From an uncultured Roseobacter sp. (GTDB lineage: Bacteria > Pseudomonadota > Alphaproteobacteria > Rhodobacterales > Rhodobacteraceae): a DNA stretch of 64,000 nucleotides. The stretch spans positions 372,001-436,000 of the forward strand of contig CANKZM010000001.1 in assembly GCA_947488305.1 (NCBI GenBank). Direction: 5' to 3'. The notes beneath the pieces were generated by a model. It worked only from the letters and a program-made list of their open reading frames with translations, was not told the origin of the DNA and did not search any database. Shown piece by piece: positions 17,526 through 32,520 of this stretch (the stretch's first letter is position 1; each line of letters begins with the position of its first letter). A program made the translations under genes and the position numbers.

Positions 17526-19949
17526 ATGACCGCACATAGCACCTCTGCCGTATCCGCCGACACTTTGCGTGATGCCATCCTTCATCACCTAAAGACGTCG
17601 CTGGGCAAGGACGCCGAACACGCGTCGCTCTATGACTGGCGCATGTCCTTGTCCCTGAGCTTGCGGGATCAGGTGATAAGTCCTTGGTTCGAAAGTACGC
17701 GCCGGACCTACGAGGCCAATGCCAAACGGGTCTATTATCTCTCCATGGAGTTCCTGATTGGCCGCTTGATCGAGGATGTCGCGGTCAATCTGGGGCTTGA
17801 GGAAGTGGCAGAAGAAGCAATCACCGGTCTTGGCTTGGAATACGCGAGCGTTGTCGCGGATGAACCGGACGCGGCACTGGGAAATGGTGGTTTGGGACGG
17901 CTTGCTGCCTGTTTCATGGATTCGCTCTCGACCTTGGGCATTCCCGCCTATGGATATGGAATTCGTTACGAACACGGGCTGTTTGAGCAGCATTTTCAGG
18001 ACGGCGCGCAGATCGAGACAGCGGAAACCTGGCTTGCGCAGCGTCATGCCTGGGAATTCGAACGCCCAGAAGTCGCCTATCCTATTCATTTTGGGGGGCA
18101 TGTCGCCTCTGACGATGGCAAGCCCGTCTGGGTGCCGGGTGAGACGATAATTGCCTCTGCCTATGACACCCCAGTTGTGGGCTGGCAGGGGCGATGGGCC
18201 AATACCCTTCGTCTTTGGGCGGCAAAACCAACCACGCATTTTGACCTCGCCAGCTTTAATCGCGGGGATTACATCGCCGCAAGCGCGCCCGAAGCCTTGG
18301 CCCGGACAATCAGCCGGGTTTTGTATCCTGACGACACCACGGATGTCGGAAAGGAGTTGCGCCTTAAGCAGGAGTATTTCTTTACCTCCGCATCCTTGCA
18401 GGACCTTATGCGTCGGTTCCTGAGTGAAGGTGGCAACCTGAAAGATCTGCCGGATCACGTGGCGATCCAACTCAATGACACGCACCCGGCGATCGCTGGT
18501 CCTGAGCTGGTTCGCCTTCTCATTGACGACCACGGTATCGAAGTCGCGCAGGCGATTGATCTGGCGCGTCGCTGCCTGGCGTACACCAACCACACCCTCC
18601 TACCGGAGGCACTGGAGCGCTGGCCCGAGGACCTTTTCCTGCGCGTGCTGCCGCGTCATCACCGGATCATCCAACTAATCGAGGCGGCCCACTTCGCCAC
18701 GGCGGGGGAGACTGTGCGCATCATTGAGCACGGCGAAGTCAAAATGGGCGAGCTCGCTTTCGTCATGGCGCATCATGTCAACGGTGTGTCCGCCTTGCAT
18801 TCTGAGTTGGTGAAGGAAACGGTATTCGCTGACCTGCACGCCGCTTATCCGGAGCGTATCATCAACCAGACGAACGGGATCACGCCACGGCGTTGGCTTT
18901 ACTCTTGCAACCGCCCTTTGCGCGGGTTGATCAACGAAACCGTCGGTACGAATTGGCCGGATAATCTCGATCAATTGTCGGGACTTGTTTCTCATGTCGA
19001 TGACGCGGCATTCCTGGAAAAATTCCAGGCGGCGAAGGATGCAAATAAGGTGCATCTCGCAAATTGGCTGGCAAAGCGGGATGGCGTTAGTATCGATCCA
19101 ACTGCCATGTTCGATGTGCAGATCAAGCGCATACATGAATACAAGCGCCAGCTGATGAATCTGCTCGAAACTGTCGCTTTATGGAATGAAATCCGAGACA
19201 ATCCGAATGGGAACTGGACACCGCGCGTCAAGATTTTTGGCGGCAAGGCTGCTCCCGGATATGTGGTGGCCAAGGAAATCATCCATCTCATCAACGATGT
19301 GGCCAAGGTCATCAACAACGACCCCGCAATGCGGAACCTTCTGCAGATCGTGTACCCCGAGAACTACAATGTCTCGATGGCCGAAGTTTTGATCCCGGCA
19401 GCGGATTTGTCGGAGCAAATCTCGACGGCAGGTAAAGAGGCCTCTGGCACGGGTAACATGAAATTTGCGTTGAACGGTGCGCCGACCATTGGCACTTTGG
19501 ACGGGGCGAATGTCGAAATCAGGGATTGCGTCGGGGCCGAGAACTTCTTCCTATTTGGGTTGACCGCGGCAGAAGTCATCGCACGTCGGGCGGAGCCGGA
19601 CTACGCGCGCCGCGCGATCCAAGCAAGCGCGCGGCTGACCAGAGTTCTGGATCAGATCAGATCGGGGACCTTCTCGGGTCGCGACAAGGATCGTTATGCC
19701 GGATTGGTTGATGGACTTTATGCCCACGACTACTTCCTCGTCAGCTGCGATTTTGACAGCTACTACGATACACAACGCGACGTAGACGCAGCCTTCATAG
19801 ATCAGCGCGGCTGGACACGGATGGCAGCGCTTAATTGCGCGCGTGTCGGTTGGTTCTCGTCGGACCGCACGATACGCGGCTATGCCAAAGACATCTGGCG
19901 GGCTGAAAGCCTACTGGATGGTGACAACAACAGTAAAAACGTAGCGTAA
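17526..19949 (+). CDS. glgP: Glycogen phosphorylase
   Basis: An 807-residue GT35 phosphorylase that releases glucose-1-phosphate from glycogen chain ends with phosphate. Conserved stretches include NGGLGRLAACFMDSL near 120, the HEYKRQLMN region near 540, and the pyridoxal-phosphate site SGTGNMKFALNGA near residue 645, whose Lys carries the cofactor. Full length compared with E. coli GlgP (about 815). It is first of a six-enzyme glycogen set and is followed by glgB after 9 bases. The 93-base gap before it holds no clear promoter or hairpin. Confidence 0.96.
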   Translation: MTAHSTSAVSADTLRDAILHHLKTSLGKDAEHASLYDWRMSLSLSLRDQVISPWFESTRRTYEANAKRVYYLSMEFLIGRLIEDVAVNLGLEEVAEEAITGLGLEYASVVADEPDAALGNGGLGRLAACFMDSLSTLGIPAYGYGIRYEHGLFEQHFQDGAQIETAETWLAQRHAWEFERPEVAYPIHFGGHVASDDGKPVWVPGETIIASAYDTPVVGWQGRWANTLRLWAAKPTTHFDLASFNRGDYIAASAPEALARTISRVLYPDDTTDVGKELRLKQEYFFTSASLQDLMRRFLSEGGNLKDLPDHVAIQLNDTHPAIAGPELVRLLIDDHGIEVAQAIDLARRCLAYTNHTLLPEALERWPEDLFLRVLPRHHRIIQLIEAAHFATAGETVRIIEHGEVKMGELAFVMAHHVNGVSALHSELVKETVFADLHAAYPERIINQTNGITPRRWLYSCNRPLRGLINETVGTNWPDNLDQLSGLVSHVDDAAFLEKFQAAKDANKVHLANWLAKRDGVSIDPTAMFDVQIKRIHEYKRQLMNLLETVALWNEIRDNPNGNWTPRVKIFGGKAAPGYVVAKEIIHLINDVAKVINNDPAMRNLLQIVYPENYNVSMAEVLIPAADLSEQISTAGKEASGTGNMKFALNGAPTIGTLDGANVEIRDCVGAENFFLFGLTAAEVIARRAEPDYARRAIQASARLTRVLDQIRSGTFSGRDKDRYAGLVDGLYAHDYFLVSCDFDSYYDTQRDVDAAFIDQRGWTRMAALNCARVGWFSSDRTIRGYAKDIWRAESLLDGDNNSKNVA

Positions 19950-19958
19950 GGATCGACG

Positions 19959-22160
19959 ATGCCCGTCTCAGCACATGATGCTCTCCGCGTTGCACAAGGC
20001 GCTCACGATGATCCCTTTTCGGTGCTCGGTCTGCATTTGGTGGATGGGAAGCTGACGGTGCGGGCCTACGTGCCCGGCGCCGATGCGATAGAGGCGGTTG
20101 ATCCAAAAACAGGGCGGGTAATTGCTGCTTTGGCACCACACGACGGGGCAGAGGGCTTTTTCGAAGGGGTCGCCAAGCGCAGGCGCAAACGGTTCTCGTA
20201 TCATCTGCGGGTCAAGCAGGGGGGCGAGACTTGGATCGCCGACGACCCCTACCGGTTTGGTCCGGTGATGGGAGAGATCGACGAATACCTTATTGGAGAA
20301 GGCTCGCACCGGCAATTGTGGGACGTGCTGGGCGCCCATGTCATGGAACATGAAGCAACGCAGGGGACGCATTTTGCGGTTTGGGCCCCGAATGCCTCAC
20401 GCGTGTCCATTGTGGGTGACTTCAACGTATGGGATGGGCGACGGACGCCCTTGCGTCGTCGTGGTCAAACCGGAGTTTGGGAGATCTTTGTGCCTGGTAT
20501 CGGGGCAGGCGAAATCTACAAATACGAAATTCTGGGGCCTGACGGCAGGCTTTTGCCACAAAAAGCGGACCCCGTCGGCTTTGGTTCCGAACACCCACCT
20601 CGTACTGGCTCGGTGGTACGGGATCTTGATCGGTATTCCTGGCAAGACGGCTCATGGATGGATCGGAGGGAGCTGGTCCAACAGGTTGACGCCCCCATTT
20701 CGATCTATGAGGTCCATCTTGGGTCATGGCGCCGCGTGGTGGAAGACGGGAACCGCGCCCTGAGCTACACAGAACTGGCGCAAGAGTTGGTGGCCTATGT
20801 CAAAGACCTGGGGTTTACCCATATCGAGTTGATGCCGGTTTCAGAATTTCCCTTCGACGGGTCGTGGGGATATCAACCGATCGGGCTTTTTGCGCCCACG
20901 ATCCGGCATGGAACAGCAGATGAGTTCCGCGCTTTGATCGATGCCTGCCATGCGGCCGATCTGGGCGTGTTGATTGACTGGGTACCCGGTCACTTCCCAG
21001 AGGATGCCCATGGCTTGGGCCAGTTTGATGGAACACCCCTCTATGAACACGCGGATCGCAAAGAAGGGTTTCATCCGGACTGGAACACGCTGGTCTACAA
21101 CTACGGGCGCGCGGAAGTATCCAACTATCTGACAGCAAACGCTCTTTACTGGCTGAAAGAGCATCATGTGGATGGGTTGCGTGTCGATGCGGTGGCTTCG
21201 ATGCTGTATCGCGATTATTCGCGGAAAGATGGCGAGTGGATACCGAACAAGGACGGTGGCCGCGAGAATTACGAAGCCATTGGCTTTTTGCAGCAGATGA
21301 ACGTTCAGTGCTATGGCGACGTCCAAGGGATCATGACTGTGGCCGAGGAATCCACAGCCTTTCCGGGTGTCAGCGCTCCTGTAGATGCTGGCGGGCTTGG
21401 GTTTGGCTACAAGTGGAACATGGGCTGGATGAATGACACGCTCAGCTACATGTCCGAAGACCCGGTTCACCGCAAATATCATCACCACAAGATGACCTTC
21501 GGCTTGCATTACGCATTCACCGAGAATTTTATCCTGCCCCTCAGCCATGATGAGGTAGTGCACGGCAAAGGCTCTTTGCTCGACAAAATGCCGGGGCAGG
21601 GTGCCGACAAATTTGCAAACCTGCGGGCCTATTATGGTTTCATGTGGGGCCACCCGGGTAAGAAGCTGTTGTTCATGGGTTGCGAGTTTGCGCAGGGTGT
21701 CGAGTGGAACCACGATTCCAGTCTCGATTGGCACTTGCTTGAACACCCGCTGCACGCGGGCGTTCAGCGGCTTGTCCGCGACCTGAATACTACCTATCGC
21801 GCGCTTCCCGCATTGCATCAGCTGGACGCAAAACCTGAAGGTTTTGAGTGGGTTGATGAGAATAATGCGGACGAATCCGTGTATGTTTGGCTGCGAAAAG
21901 GAGCGGACGGACAGCCGCCGGTTTTGGTCGTCTGCAACTTTACACCGGTTGCCCGCGCAAACCAGCGGATTGGCGTACCGGAACCAGGGCATTGGGTTGA
22001 GCGTTTAAACACAAACGCGGAAATCTATGGGGGAGACGGCAGCGGTAATCTTGGAGGCGTGGACAGCGAGCCGGTCGCCGCACACGGACGCCCGCATTCG
22101 GTCCGGGTGATGTTGCCGCCTTTGACAACGCTGTTCTTTGAACTGCAAATAGAAGGCTAG
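19959..22160 (+). CDS. glgB: 1,4-alpha-glucan branching enzyme
   Basis: A 733-residue GH13 branching enzyme with the long form of the N-terminal region (two carbohydrate-binding beta domains, FSVLGLH and [18 protein letters not shown]). The catalytic nucleophile Asp is in [12 protein letters not shown] near 410, the acid/base Glu in [12 protein letters not shown] near 463, and the third Asp in [12 protein letters not shown] near 530. It forms alpha-1,6 branches in nascent glycogen. The ribosome site is AAGGATC before ATG 19959. It lies between phosphorylase and ADP-glucose synthase genes. Confidence 0.96.
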   Translation: MPVSAHDALRVAQGAHDDPFSVLGLHLVDGKLTVRAYVPGADAIEAVDPKTGRVIAALAPHDGAEGFFEGVAKRRRKRFSYHLRVKQGGETWIADDPYRFGPVMGEIDEYLIGEGSHRQLWDVLGAHVMEHEATQGTHFAVWAPNASRVSIVGDFNVWDGRRTPLRRRGQTGVWEIFVPGIGAGEIYKYEILGPDGRLLPQKADPVGFGSEHPPRTGSVVRDLDRYSWQDGSWMDRRELVQQVDAPISIYEVHLGSWRRVVEDGNRALSYTELAQELVAYVKDLGFTHIELMPVSEFPFDGSWGYQPIGLFAPTIRHGTADEFRALIDACHAADLGVLIDWVPGHFPEDAHGLGQFDGTPLYEHADRKEGFHPDWNTLVYNYGRAEVSNYLTANALYWLKEHHVDGLRVDAVASMLYRDYSRKDGEWIPNKDGGRENYEAIGFLQQMNVQCYGDVQGIMTVAEESTAFPGVSAPVDAGGLGFGYKWNMGWMNDTLSYMSEDPVHRKYHHHKMTFGLHYAFTENFILPLSHDEVVHGKGSLLDKMPGQGADKFANLRAYYGFMWGHPGKKLLFMGCEFAQGVEWNHDSSLDWHLLEHPLHAGVQRLVRDLNTTYRALPALHQLDAKPEGFEWVDENNADESVYVWLRKGADGQPPVLVVCNFTPVARANQRIGVPEPGHWVERLNTNAEIYGGDGSGNLGGVDSEPVAAHGRPHSVRVMLPPLTTLFFELQIEG

Positions 22161-22199
22161 ACCGGAGTACCGGCAAAGAAATAATGGGGAGGAAGACGC

Positions 22200-23459
22200 A
22201 TGAACCGTGAATCGCAACGGCTGGCACAGCAGACGATGGCATTTGTTCTCGCGGGGGGACGGGGGAGCCGGTTATATGAGCTTACCGATCGCCGGGCGAA
22301 ACCCGCGATGTATTTCGGTGGCAAAAGCCGGATCATCGACTTTCCATTGTCGAATGCGGTGAACTCCGGCATCCGTCGGATCGGTGTGGCCACGCAATAC
22401 AAGGCCCATTCGCTTATTCGTCATCTGCAACGTGGCTGGAGCTTCTTTCGCGCTGAGCGCAACGAAAGTCTGGATATTCTGCCCGCCTCACAGCAGCTTA
22501 ACAATGAGAACTGGTACAAGGGCACGGCGGATGCAGTCGCTCAGAACAAAGATATCATCCAAGGCTACGGCCCCAAGTACATCGTCATCCTGGCGGGCGA
22601 TCATATCTATAAGCAAGACTATTCGCTGATGATCAAGCACCACGTGGAGAGTGGTGCGCATGTCACTGTTGGCTGTATCGAAGTTCCTCGGATGGAGGCA
22701 ACGGGCTTTGGGGTCATGAAGGTCGACAATGAAGACCAGATTTTGGAATTCGTCGAAAAACCAGCCGATCCACCCGCTATGCCGAACGATCCCGACCGCG
22801 CGTTGGCGAGCATGGGGATCTATGTTTTCGAAACGGAATACCTGTTCAAGATTATGGCGGAGTGCGAGGCTGAACCGGGGTACAATCACGACTTTGGGGG
22901 CGACGTCATTCCCAAAATTGTGCGCGAGGGAAAAGCCATCGCTCACCCCTTCAGCAGATCCTGTGTGCGCACGGAAAATGAACGAGACGCTTATTGGCGA
23001 GACGTTGGAACAGTGGATGCATTCTGGCAGGCAAATATTGATCTGACGGATTTTGAGCCAGAACTGGACCTTTACGACAACGAATGGCCGATCTGGACCT
23101 ACTCCGAACTCACTGCACCGGCCAAATTCATCCATAATGAGGAAGGCCGGCGAGGGTCGGCGGTATCTTCCATGGTGTCCGGAGGGTGCATCATCTCGGG
23201 CTCCTCCCTTGAACGGTGCTTGTTATTCACGGGCGTGCGGACCCATTCCTTCTCGCAACTCAAAGGGGTGGTTGCGATGCCCTATGCCGAGATCAACCGA
23301 AATGCACGGCTGACCAATGTCGTTGTTGACCGGGGGGTCATCATTCCGCAAGGGCTGGTCGTGGGTGAAGACCCGGAACTGGACGCGAAGCGCTTTCGCC
23401 GGACAGAAAATGGCGTTTGCCTGATCACCCAGCCGATGATCGAAAAACTGGAAGGCTAA
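22200..23459 (+). CDS. glgC: Glucose-1-phosphate adenylyltransferase
   Basis: A 419-residue nucleotidyltransferase forming ADP-glucose from ATP and glucose-1-phosphate, the controlled step of bacterial glycogen synthesis. The ATP site [18 protein letters not shown] is near the N-terminus, with the Arg-rich patch that usually also binds the activator. [13 protein letters not shown] and the substrate motif FVEKP follow. The C-terminal third is the left-handed beta-helix. ATG 22200 follows GGGAGGAAGACGC. Its stop is one base before the glgA start codon, implying co-translation. Confidence 0.96.
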   Translation: MNRESQRLAQQTMAFVLAGGRGSRLYELTDRRAKPAMYFGGKSRIIDFPLSNAVNSGIRRIGVATQYKAHSLIRHLQRGWSFFRAERNESLDILPASQQLNNENWYKGTADAVAQNKDIIQGYGPKYIVILAGDHIYKQDYSLMIKHHVESGAHVTVGCIEVPRMEATGFGVMKVDNEDQILEFVEKPADPPAMPNDPDRALASMGIYVFETEYLFKIMAECEAEPGYNHDFGGDVIPKIVREGKAIAHPFSRSCVRTENERDAYWRDVGTVDAFWQANIDLTDFEPELDLYDNEWPIWTYSELTAPAKFIHNEEGRRGSAVSSMVSGGCIISGSSLERCLLFTGVRTHSFSQLKGVVAMPYAEINRNARLTNVVVDRGVIIPQGLVVGEDPELDAKRFRRTENGVCLITQPMIEKLEG

Positions 23460-23460
23460 A

Positions 23461-24900
23461 GTGAACGTTCTCTTTGTGGCGTCCGAATGTGCCCCTTTTG
23501 TGAAAACCGGGGGGCTCGCCGATGTGATTGGCGCCTTGCCCAAAGCGCTGGCTGCGCGGGGCATCTCGTCTCGTGTCATGCTGCCGCTGTATCCTGCTCT
23601 GACAAAGGTAGCGGAGGCAGGAGAGGACGTTGCTTCCTGGGATGACCTGATGGGCGGTCCGGCGCAGTTGCTTGCCGCGCAGGTCGAGGGTTTCGATCTG
23701 TTACTTCTGGACGCGCCGCATCTCTTTGCCCGCGACGGAAACATCTATCTGGGCACTGACGGCAAGGATTGGCCTGACAATGCGTTTCGATTTGCCGCAC
23801 TGTCTCGTGCGGCGGCTGATGTGGCGGCCAATGGTATTGGGACATGGTCTGCCGACATCGTTCATGCGCATGATTGGCAAGCGGGACTGGTTCCAGCCTA
23901 CCTGCATCAGATGGACCAACCAACTCCGCCGGTGGCACTGACGATCCACAACATCGCCTTTCAGGGGCTGTTTAGTCAGGACTTGATGGCCCCGTTGGGG
24001 TTGGATGCCTCGCTTTATTCCCAAGAAGGCTTGGAATACTGGGGCAACATCAGCTTTCTGAAGGCCGGTATCACGTACGCCCAAAAAGTGACAACCGTCA
24101 GCCCGACCTACGCACGCGAGATCATGGAGCCCGAGTTCGGCATGGGGCTTGAAGGGCTGTTAAGCGCGCGGCAGGCAGATGTCAGCGGCATTCTGAACGG
24201 CATTGATCTCGATGTCTGGGATCCGGAAAACGACGAGGATTTGGTGGCACCTTATTCGGTGCGGCGCCTAAAAGCGAAAGCCAAAAACCGTGACGCCGTG
24301 CTGGCGCGCTTCGGCCTCGACCCCACAGACGCCGCTCCGCTTTTCTGTGTCGTCAGCCGACTGACAACTCAAAAAGGGATCGACGTTCTGATCGACGCTT
24401 TGCCAACGCTGGTTGCATGTGGCGCGCGTCTCGCGGTTTTGGGCAGCGGGGACCGCGAACTCGAAGCGCGTATTGTGGCCGCGGCGCATGAATACAGCGG
24501 CAAAGTTGGCGTTATCATTGGATACGATGAGCCACTATCGCATTTGATGCAGGGCGGCAGCGATGCGATCCTCATCCCGTCGCGATTTGAACCTTGTGGC
24601 CTCACACAGCTTTATGGCCTGCGCTATGGCACATTGCCAGTTGTGGCCCGGACGGGCGGACTGGCAGATACCGTTATCGACGCCAACGAAGCAGCCCTCA
24701 CCGCCAATTGTGCAACCGGGGTACAATTTGCACCGGTTACGCCTGCGGCTTTTGCCCAAGCCATTCATAGAACCTGCGATCTCTTTGCGCGCCCGAAAGA
24801 CTGGGCCGCTGCAATGCGCCGTGCGATGCGGCACCCTGTTGGTTGGGACGCGTCAAGCGCCGCATACGAAACCATCTATCGCAGCATGCTGGACGCATGA
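23461..24900 (+). CDS. glgA: Glycogen synthase (ADP-glucose)
   Basis: A 479-residue GT5 synthase adding glucose from ADP-glucose to the growing chain. The N-terminal KTGGLADVIG (15-24) binds ADP-glucose; the C-terminal PSRFEPCGLTQLYGLRYGT carries the retaining-transferase Glu. Its start is GTG, preceded by GGAAGG at good spacing and located one base after the glgC stop. Length matches E. coli GlgA (477). Together with glgC and glgB it makes the full biosynthetic set. Confidence 0.96.
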   Translation: MNVLFVASECAPFVKTGGLADVIGALPKALAARGISSRVMLPLYPALTKVAEAGEDVASWDDLMGGPAQLLAAQVEGFDLLLLDAPHLFARDGNIYLGTDGKDWPDNAFRFAALSRAAADVAANGIGTWSADIVHAHDWQAGLVPAYLHQMDQPTPPVALTIHNIAFQGLFSQDLMAPLGLDASLYSQEGLEYWGNISFLKAGITYAQKVTTVSPTYAREIMEPEFGMGLEGLLSARQADVSGILNGIDLDVWDPENDEDLVAPYSVRRLKAKAKNRDAVLARFGLDPTDAAPLFCVVSRLTTQKGIDVLIDALPTLVACGARLAVLGSGDRELEARIVAAAHEYSGKVGVIIGYDEPLSHLMQGGSDAILIPSRFEPCGLTQLYGLRYGTLPVVARTGGLADTVIDANEAALTANCATGVQFAPVTPAAFAQAIHRTCDLFARPKDWAAAMRRAMRHPVGWDASSAAYETIYRSMLDA

Positions 24901-24911
24901 CCGCTTCCTGA

Positions 24912-27004
24912 ATGACCTATCGTGTATCAGCCGGAAGCCCCTATCAGATGGGCGCGCATTTTGACGGTGAGGGGGTAAACTTTGCCGTCTTTTCAGCAAA
25001 TGCTAGCAAGATCGAGCTCTGCCTGTTTTCAGAGGACGGCACGCGAGAAGTTCAACGGATAACCTTGCCCGAACGCACCGGCGATATTTGGCATGGATTT
25101 ATCCACGGCCTTACCGCCGGGACGATCTATGGCTACCGTGCACATGGTGTTTATGATCCGGAGCACGGGCACAGGTTCAATGCCAATAAGCTGCTCCTAG
25201 ATCCCTATACGCGAAGCTTTCACGGATCGTTTGCCAATCATACGGCCACGCTTGGTTATATAGCGGAAGATATTGGTCGGGATTTATCCTTTGATACAAG
25301 GGACTCAGCGCCCTTTGTCGCAAAATCAGTTGTGCCAAATCCGGATTGGTTCCCAGGTGGAGAGCCGAGGTTGAACACGCCTTGGGACGAGACGGTGATC
25401 TATGAGGCACATGTCAAAGGGCTAACGCAGCAGCATCCCGACGTGCACGATAGTCTGCGTGGTACCTACGATGGGCTCGCGACGGAACCCATGATCGAGC
25501 ATTTGAAACGCCTCGGCGTTACCGCGATCGAATTGTTGCCGGTGCATGCTTTTCTCAACGACGGCTTTCTGCTCAACAAGGGTTTGACGAATTACTGGGG
25601 GTACAACTCCATCGGGTTCTTCACGCCTGAGCCCCGTTACTTTGGCCCCCAAGGTTTGCTGGGTTTTCGCGATATGGTGCGCCGTTTTCACGCGGCTGGG
25701 ATCGAAGTCATTCTGGACGTGGTCTACAACCATACGGCAGAGGGAGATCATCGCGGTCCAACCCTCAGCTTCCGGGGGCTCGACAACGCATCATATTATC
25801 GCTTGGTCAAAGGACAGCCCCGCTATTGCGTGAACGACACAGGGACCGGGAATACGGTCAACGTGTCCAATCCACATGTCTTGCGACTTGTCCTCGACAG
25901 TCTACGGTTCTGGGTGGATTGCATGGGCGTCGACGGTTTCCGATTTGATCTCGCCACAACACTGGCGCGCGAAGATGCAGGCTTTGATGCAGGTGGCGGG
26001 TTTTTGGACGCGTTGCGTCAGGATCCGCTGCTTGCTGGCGTCAAGATGATTGCCGAGCCGTGGGACATTGGCCCGGGAGGCTATCGTCTGGGGGAATTTC
26101 CACCGAAGTTTGCGGAGTGGAACGATGCGTATCGCGATACCGTCCGGCGCTTCTGGAAGGGCGATATGCACAGCGCGCAGGAACTTGGCGCCCGATTGCT
26201 CGGCTCTGCCGGCGAATTTGATCGTGGTGGCCGCCGGGCGTGGTCTTCGATCAACTTTCTCGCCGCTCATGACGGCTTCACGCTGGCGGACACGACGGCT
26301 TTTTCTGATCGTCACAACGCGGCCAATCTGGAAAACAATCAAGACGGGCATCACACCAATCATTCCGACAATTGCGGTGTTGAAGGGGCGACCGAGGACG
26401 TAGCGATCCTCAAGAAACGTGAACTCCGGCAGCGCAACATGCTGGCAACTCTGTTTTTCTCGCAGGGAACGCCAATGGTCCTTGCTGGTGATGAAGTGGG
26501 CAACTCGCAAGCCGGGAACAACAACGCCTATTGCCAGGACAACCCCACAGCCTGGGTGGACTGGCCGGAGGACATCGCCTCAAAAAGCGCGTTTGTCGCT
26601 CGGCTATCGGCGTTTCGGAGGGCACATCCTGCCTTGCGGCAATCGCGTTTCCTCCATGGTGGTCAGCGCGCGTCTGACCGTTTGCCGGATGTGGAATGGT
26701 TTGATCTGCGGGGCCGTCCTTTGAATTGGCGGGATCCCGGCTTGTCATCCTTGTCTGTTCTTTACAGATGCTCCGCTGAAACTCTGATTGTTGCCGACAA
26801 TGAGGACACGGTTCTGGTTGTTTTCCATCGAAGTTATACGGTTGAGTCCGTCAAACTGCCCGCCGCACCTGCAGGTAAGTCTTGGTGGGTTGGTATCGAC
26901 ACGGACCGCCCGGCACGGCAGGAAGGGCCCGTTGGTGAGGAGGCGCTGATCCTCCATGGCCCACAGGTCTTGGCATTGTTTCTGGCCGAAAGTGATGCCG
27001 CGAC

Positions 27005-27008
<4 letters not shown>
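24912..27008 (+). CDS. glgX: Glycogen debranching enzyme
   Basis: A 698-residue GH13 debranching enzyme that hydrolyses alpha-1,6 branches of phosphorylase-limit glycogen. An N-terminal CBM48 (GVNFAVFSANASKIELCLF) precedes the barrel; the nucleophile Asp is in DGFRFDLATTL, the acid/base Glu in IAEPWDIGPGGY, and the third Asp in AAHDGFTLAD. There is no strong Shine-Dalgarno sequence; the start lies 11 bases after the glgA stop. Its stop overlaps malQ by 4 bases, which links debranching with maltodextrin recycling. Confidence 0.95.
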
Positions 27009-30618
<3,610 letters not shown>

Positions 30619-30621
30619 GCG

Positions 30622-32520
30622 TCATTTCTCGACCCAGTGAACGCCAGCCGCAGGTAGTGTCATGCCATCGTGTTCAACAGTGCTTGGCCCGTAATTGAAA
30701 TAGAACCGATGCGTGGACGTACCGCGCCGTCGCAACCCGTCAGGCATGCGTTCCGTCTCGATCCCGGACCGCTGAGTTGCATCGACGATCAACCGGTCCC
30801 AAAGGGCGGCATCCGGCCACCCGGCAATGTAGGAGAGTGACCCGGAGCGTATCTCAAAAGGTTTTCCATCCGCGTAGCGTAAGGCGATCTCCGCGTTCCC
30901 TTCGACCGTTTCGGCCCAATGCAGGACGTTGCCGCCTCCGTCGACGGGCCTTTTGACACCGGGTGGCAGGCTTTCAACCTGTGAGACGGTGCAATCGAAG
31001 CCCGGTAAATCCGGACCCATCGGGTGTGGTATGACGAGTTCCCGCGTGACCGCGTCTGTACGCGGGCCGACGATTGCGGTTGTATCTGCCAATGCGAGGC
31101 GCAGAGCATCCGGCAGGCAAGCGAGACCCGGCGCGAGCACCAGCTTGTAGCGGCTCAGGTCCTTGGACGCGGAAGGAACGATATCAACCGAAAGCCCGCG
31201 TTTTCGCAGCGCACGATAAGCGTCCAGCATCAGTCGGAAGTACGTAAAATCCGCTCCTTGTGGCAAGACCGCCCATGACCATTCCGACGGATAGTCGAAC
31301 ACCAAGGCAACTTCGGCTGCAACGGTGTCGGCTTCTGGCATCGAAACCAATTCTTCTGCGACGGTCTTGGCCTCTGCGAAGCCGGGCGCTGGCACGTTGT
31401 CGGGCCGGTTCAGCCCCGCATGCATTTGTTCCTGGGCAAAGGGGGCCTGCCGCCAGCGAAAGTAACTCACCACCTCAGCGCCATGGGCAAATGCTTCCCA
31501 GGTCCAAAGCCGTACCATTCCCGGCAAAGGGGCCGGATTGTAAGGTGCCCAGTTCACCGGTCCCGGCTGTTGCTCCATCACCCACCAGCGCCCGTTCCTG
31601 CCAACAGCGCGGTACAGATCGTGGTGAAAGGCCTGCATGTCCGGATCACCCTGTTGCAGGTATCGCTGCTTGTGTTCCGTTGTTCCCTCCAGCCGGTCTG
31701 AAAGAAAACCAATCGGGTAGCTGTCCCAGCTTGCAATATCGATGGATGCGCCCACGTCGAAATGGTCGAAATCCAGAACCCGACCCATGTAGTTGTGAAT
31801 GAGCGGCGCATCTGTCAGGGCGCGCAAGGCTTCTACCTGGGCTTCATGATAGGCCACAACCTGATCTGAGCTGAACCGGCGGAAGGCAAGCTCGTGGCTT
31901 GGATGGGGTTGTGTCACCGTCAGGTTCGGCAGGTCAATCTGGTTAAAGTGATCGTATTCCATTGACCAGAACACGGTGCCCCAGGCGTTGTTCAGCGCGT
32001 CGATCGTGCCGTAAGTCGCCTTTAACCACTCTCGAAACGCTACAGTTGCGGCGTCCGAATAAGAAAGGATCGTATTGTGGCAGCCGTATTCGTTGTCAAT
32101 TTGCCAGCCATGGATGCGTGGGTCTCGGCCATACCTTTGGCCGAGAACGATGGCGATTTCCGCTGATGCCAGCCGGTAGCCTTCGTGGCTGAAGCAGTAG
32201 TGGCGCCGGGAGCCGAATTTGCGGGGATGCCCTGATGCATCAAGTGCAAGCATGTCCGGAAAGCGGTCCAGCATCCAACGCGGCGGTGCACAGGTAGGGG
32301 TTCCGAGGATCACTTTCAAACCAGCGCGCGCCAGAACGTCGATCGCGCGGTCCAGCCATCCAAACTCGAAATGCCCAGGGGTCGGTTCAATGCGGGACCA
32401 GGCAAATTCAGCGATACGCACCCATGTGATACCCAACTCCGCCATGCGCGCTGCATCATCAGCCCACATGTGCTCCGGCCAATGTTCCGGATAGTAGCAA
32501 ACCCCGAGCGCGCGTTTCAC
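30622..32520 (-). CDS. GH42 beta-galactosidase
   Basis: A 632-residue glycoside hydrolase family 42 enzyme without a signal peptide, so intracellular. The N-terminal CYYPEHWPEHMWADD and GITWVRIAEFAWSRIEP are family hallmarks; the acid/base Glu is in QIDNEYG and the nucleophile Glu in MEQQPGPVNW. A trimerisation domain and a small beta domain follow. It would cut beta-galactosides brought in by the ABC transporter of this cluster. The start overlaps the lactonase gene by 4 bases; it is the last gene of the minus-strand operon that begins at 41332. Confidence 0.92.
   Translation of the reverse strand: MKRALGVCYYPEHWPEHMWADDAARMAELGITWVRIAEFAWSRIEPTPGHFEFGWLDRAIDVLARAGLKVILGTPTCAPPRWMLDRFPDMLALDASGHPRKFGSRRHYCFSHEGYRLASAEIAIVLGQRYGRDPRIHGWQIDNEYGCHNTILSYSDAATVAFREWLKATYGTIDALNNAWGTVFWSMEYDHFNQIDLPNLTVTQPHPSHELAFRRFSSDQVVAYHEAQVEALRALTDAPLIHNYMGRVLDFDHFDVGASIDIASWDSYPIGFLSDRLEGTTEHKQRYLQQGDPDMQAFHHDLYRAVGRNGRWWVMEQQPGPVNWAPYNPAPLPGMVRLWTWEAFAHGAEVVSYFRWRQAPFAQEQMHAGLNRPDNVPAPGFAEAKTVAEELVSMPEADTVAAEVALVFDYPSEWSWAVLPQGADFTYFRLMLDAYRALRKRGLSVDIVPSASKDLSRYKLVLAPGLACLPDALRLALADTTAIVGPRTDAVTRELVIPHPMGPDLPGFDCTVSQVESLPPGVKRPVDGGGNVLHWAETVEGNAEIALRYADGKPFEIRSGSLSYIAGWPDAALWDRLIVDATQRSGIETERMPDGLRRRGTSTHRFYFNYGPSTVEHDGMTLPAAGVHWVEK

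Noticed and set aside
17589-18593. A 334-codon frame antisense to glgP
   Set aside because: It lies wholly within a conserved enzyme gene and its translation has no recognisable motif.
20841-21992. A 383-codon frame antisense to glgB
   Set aside because: Shadow of glgB codon usage; no start signal or domain.
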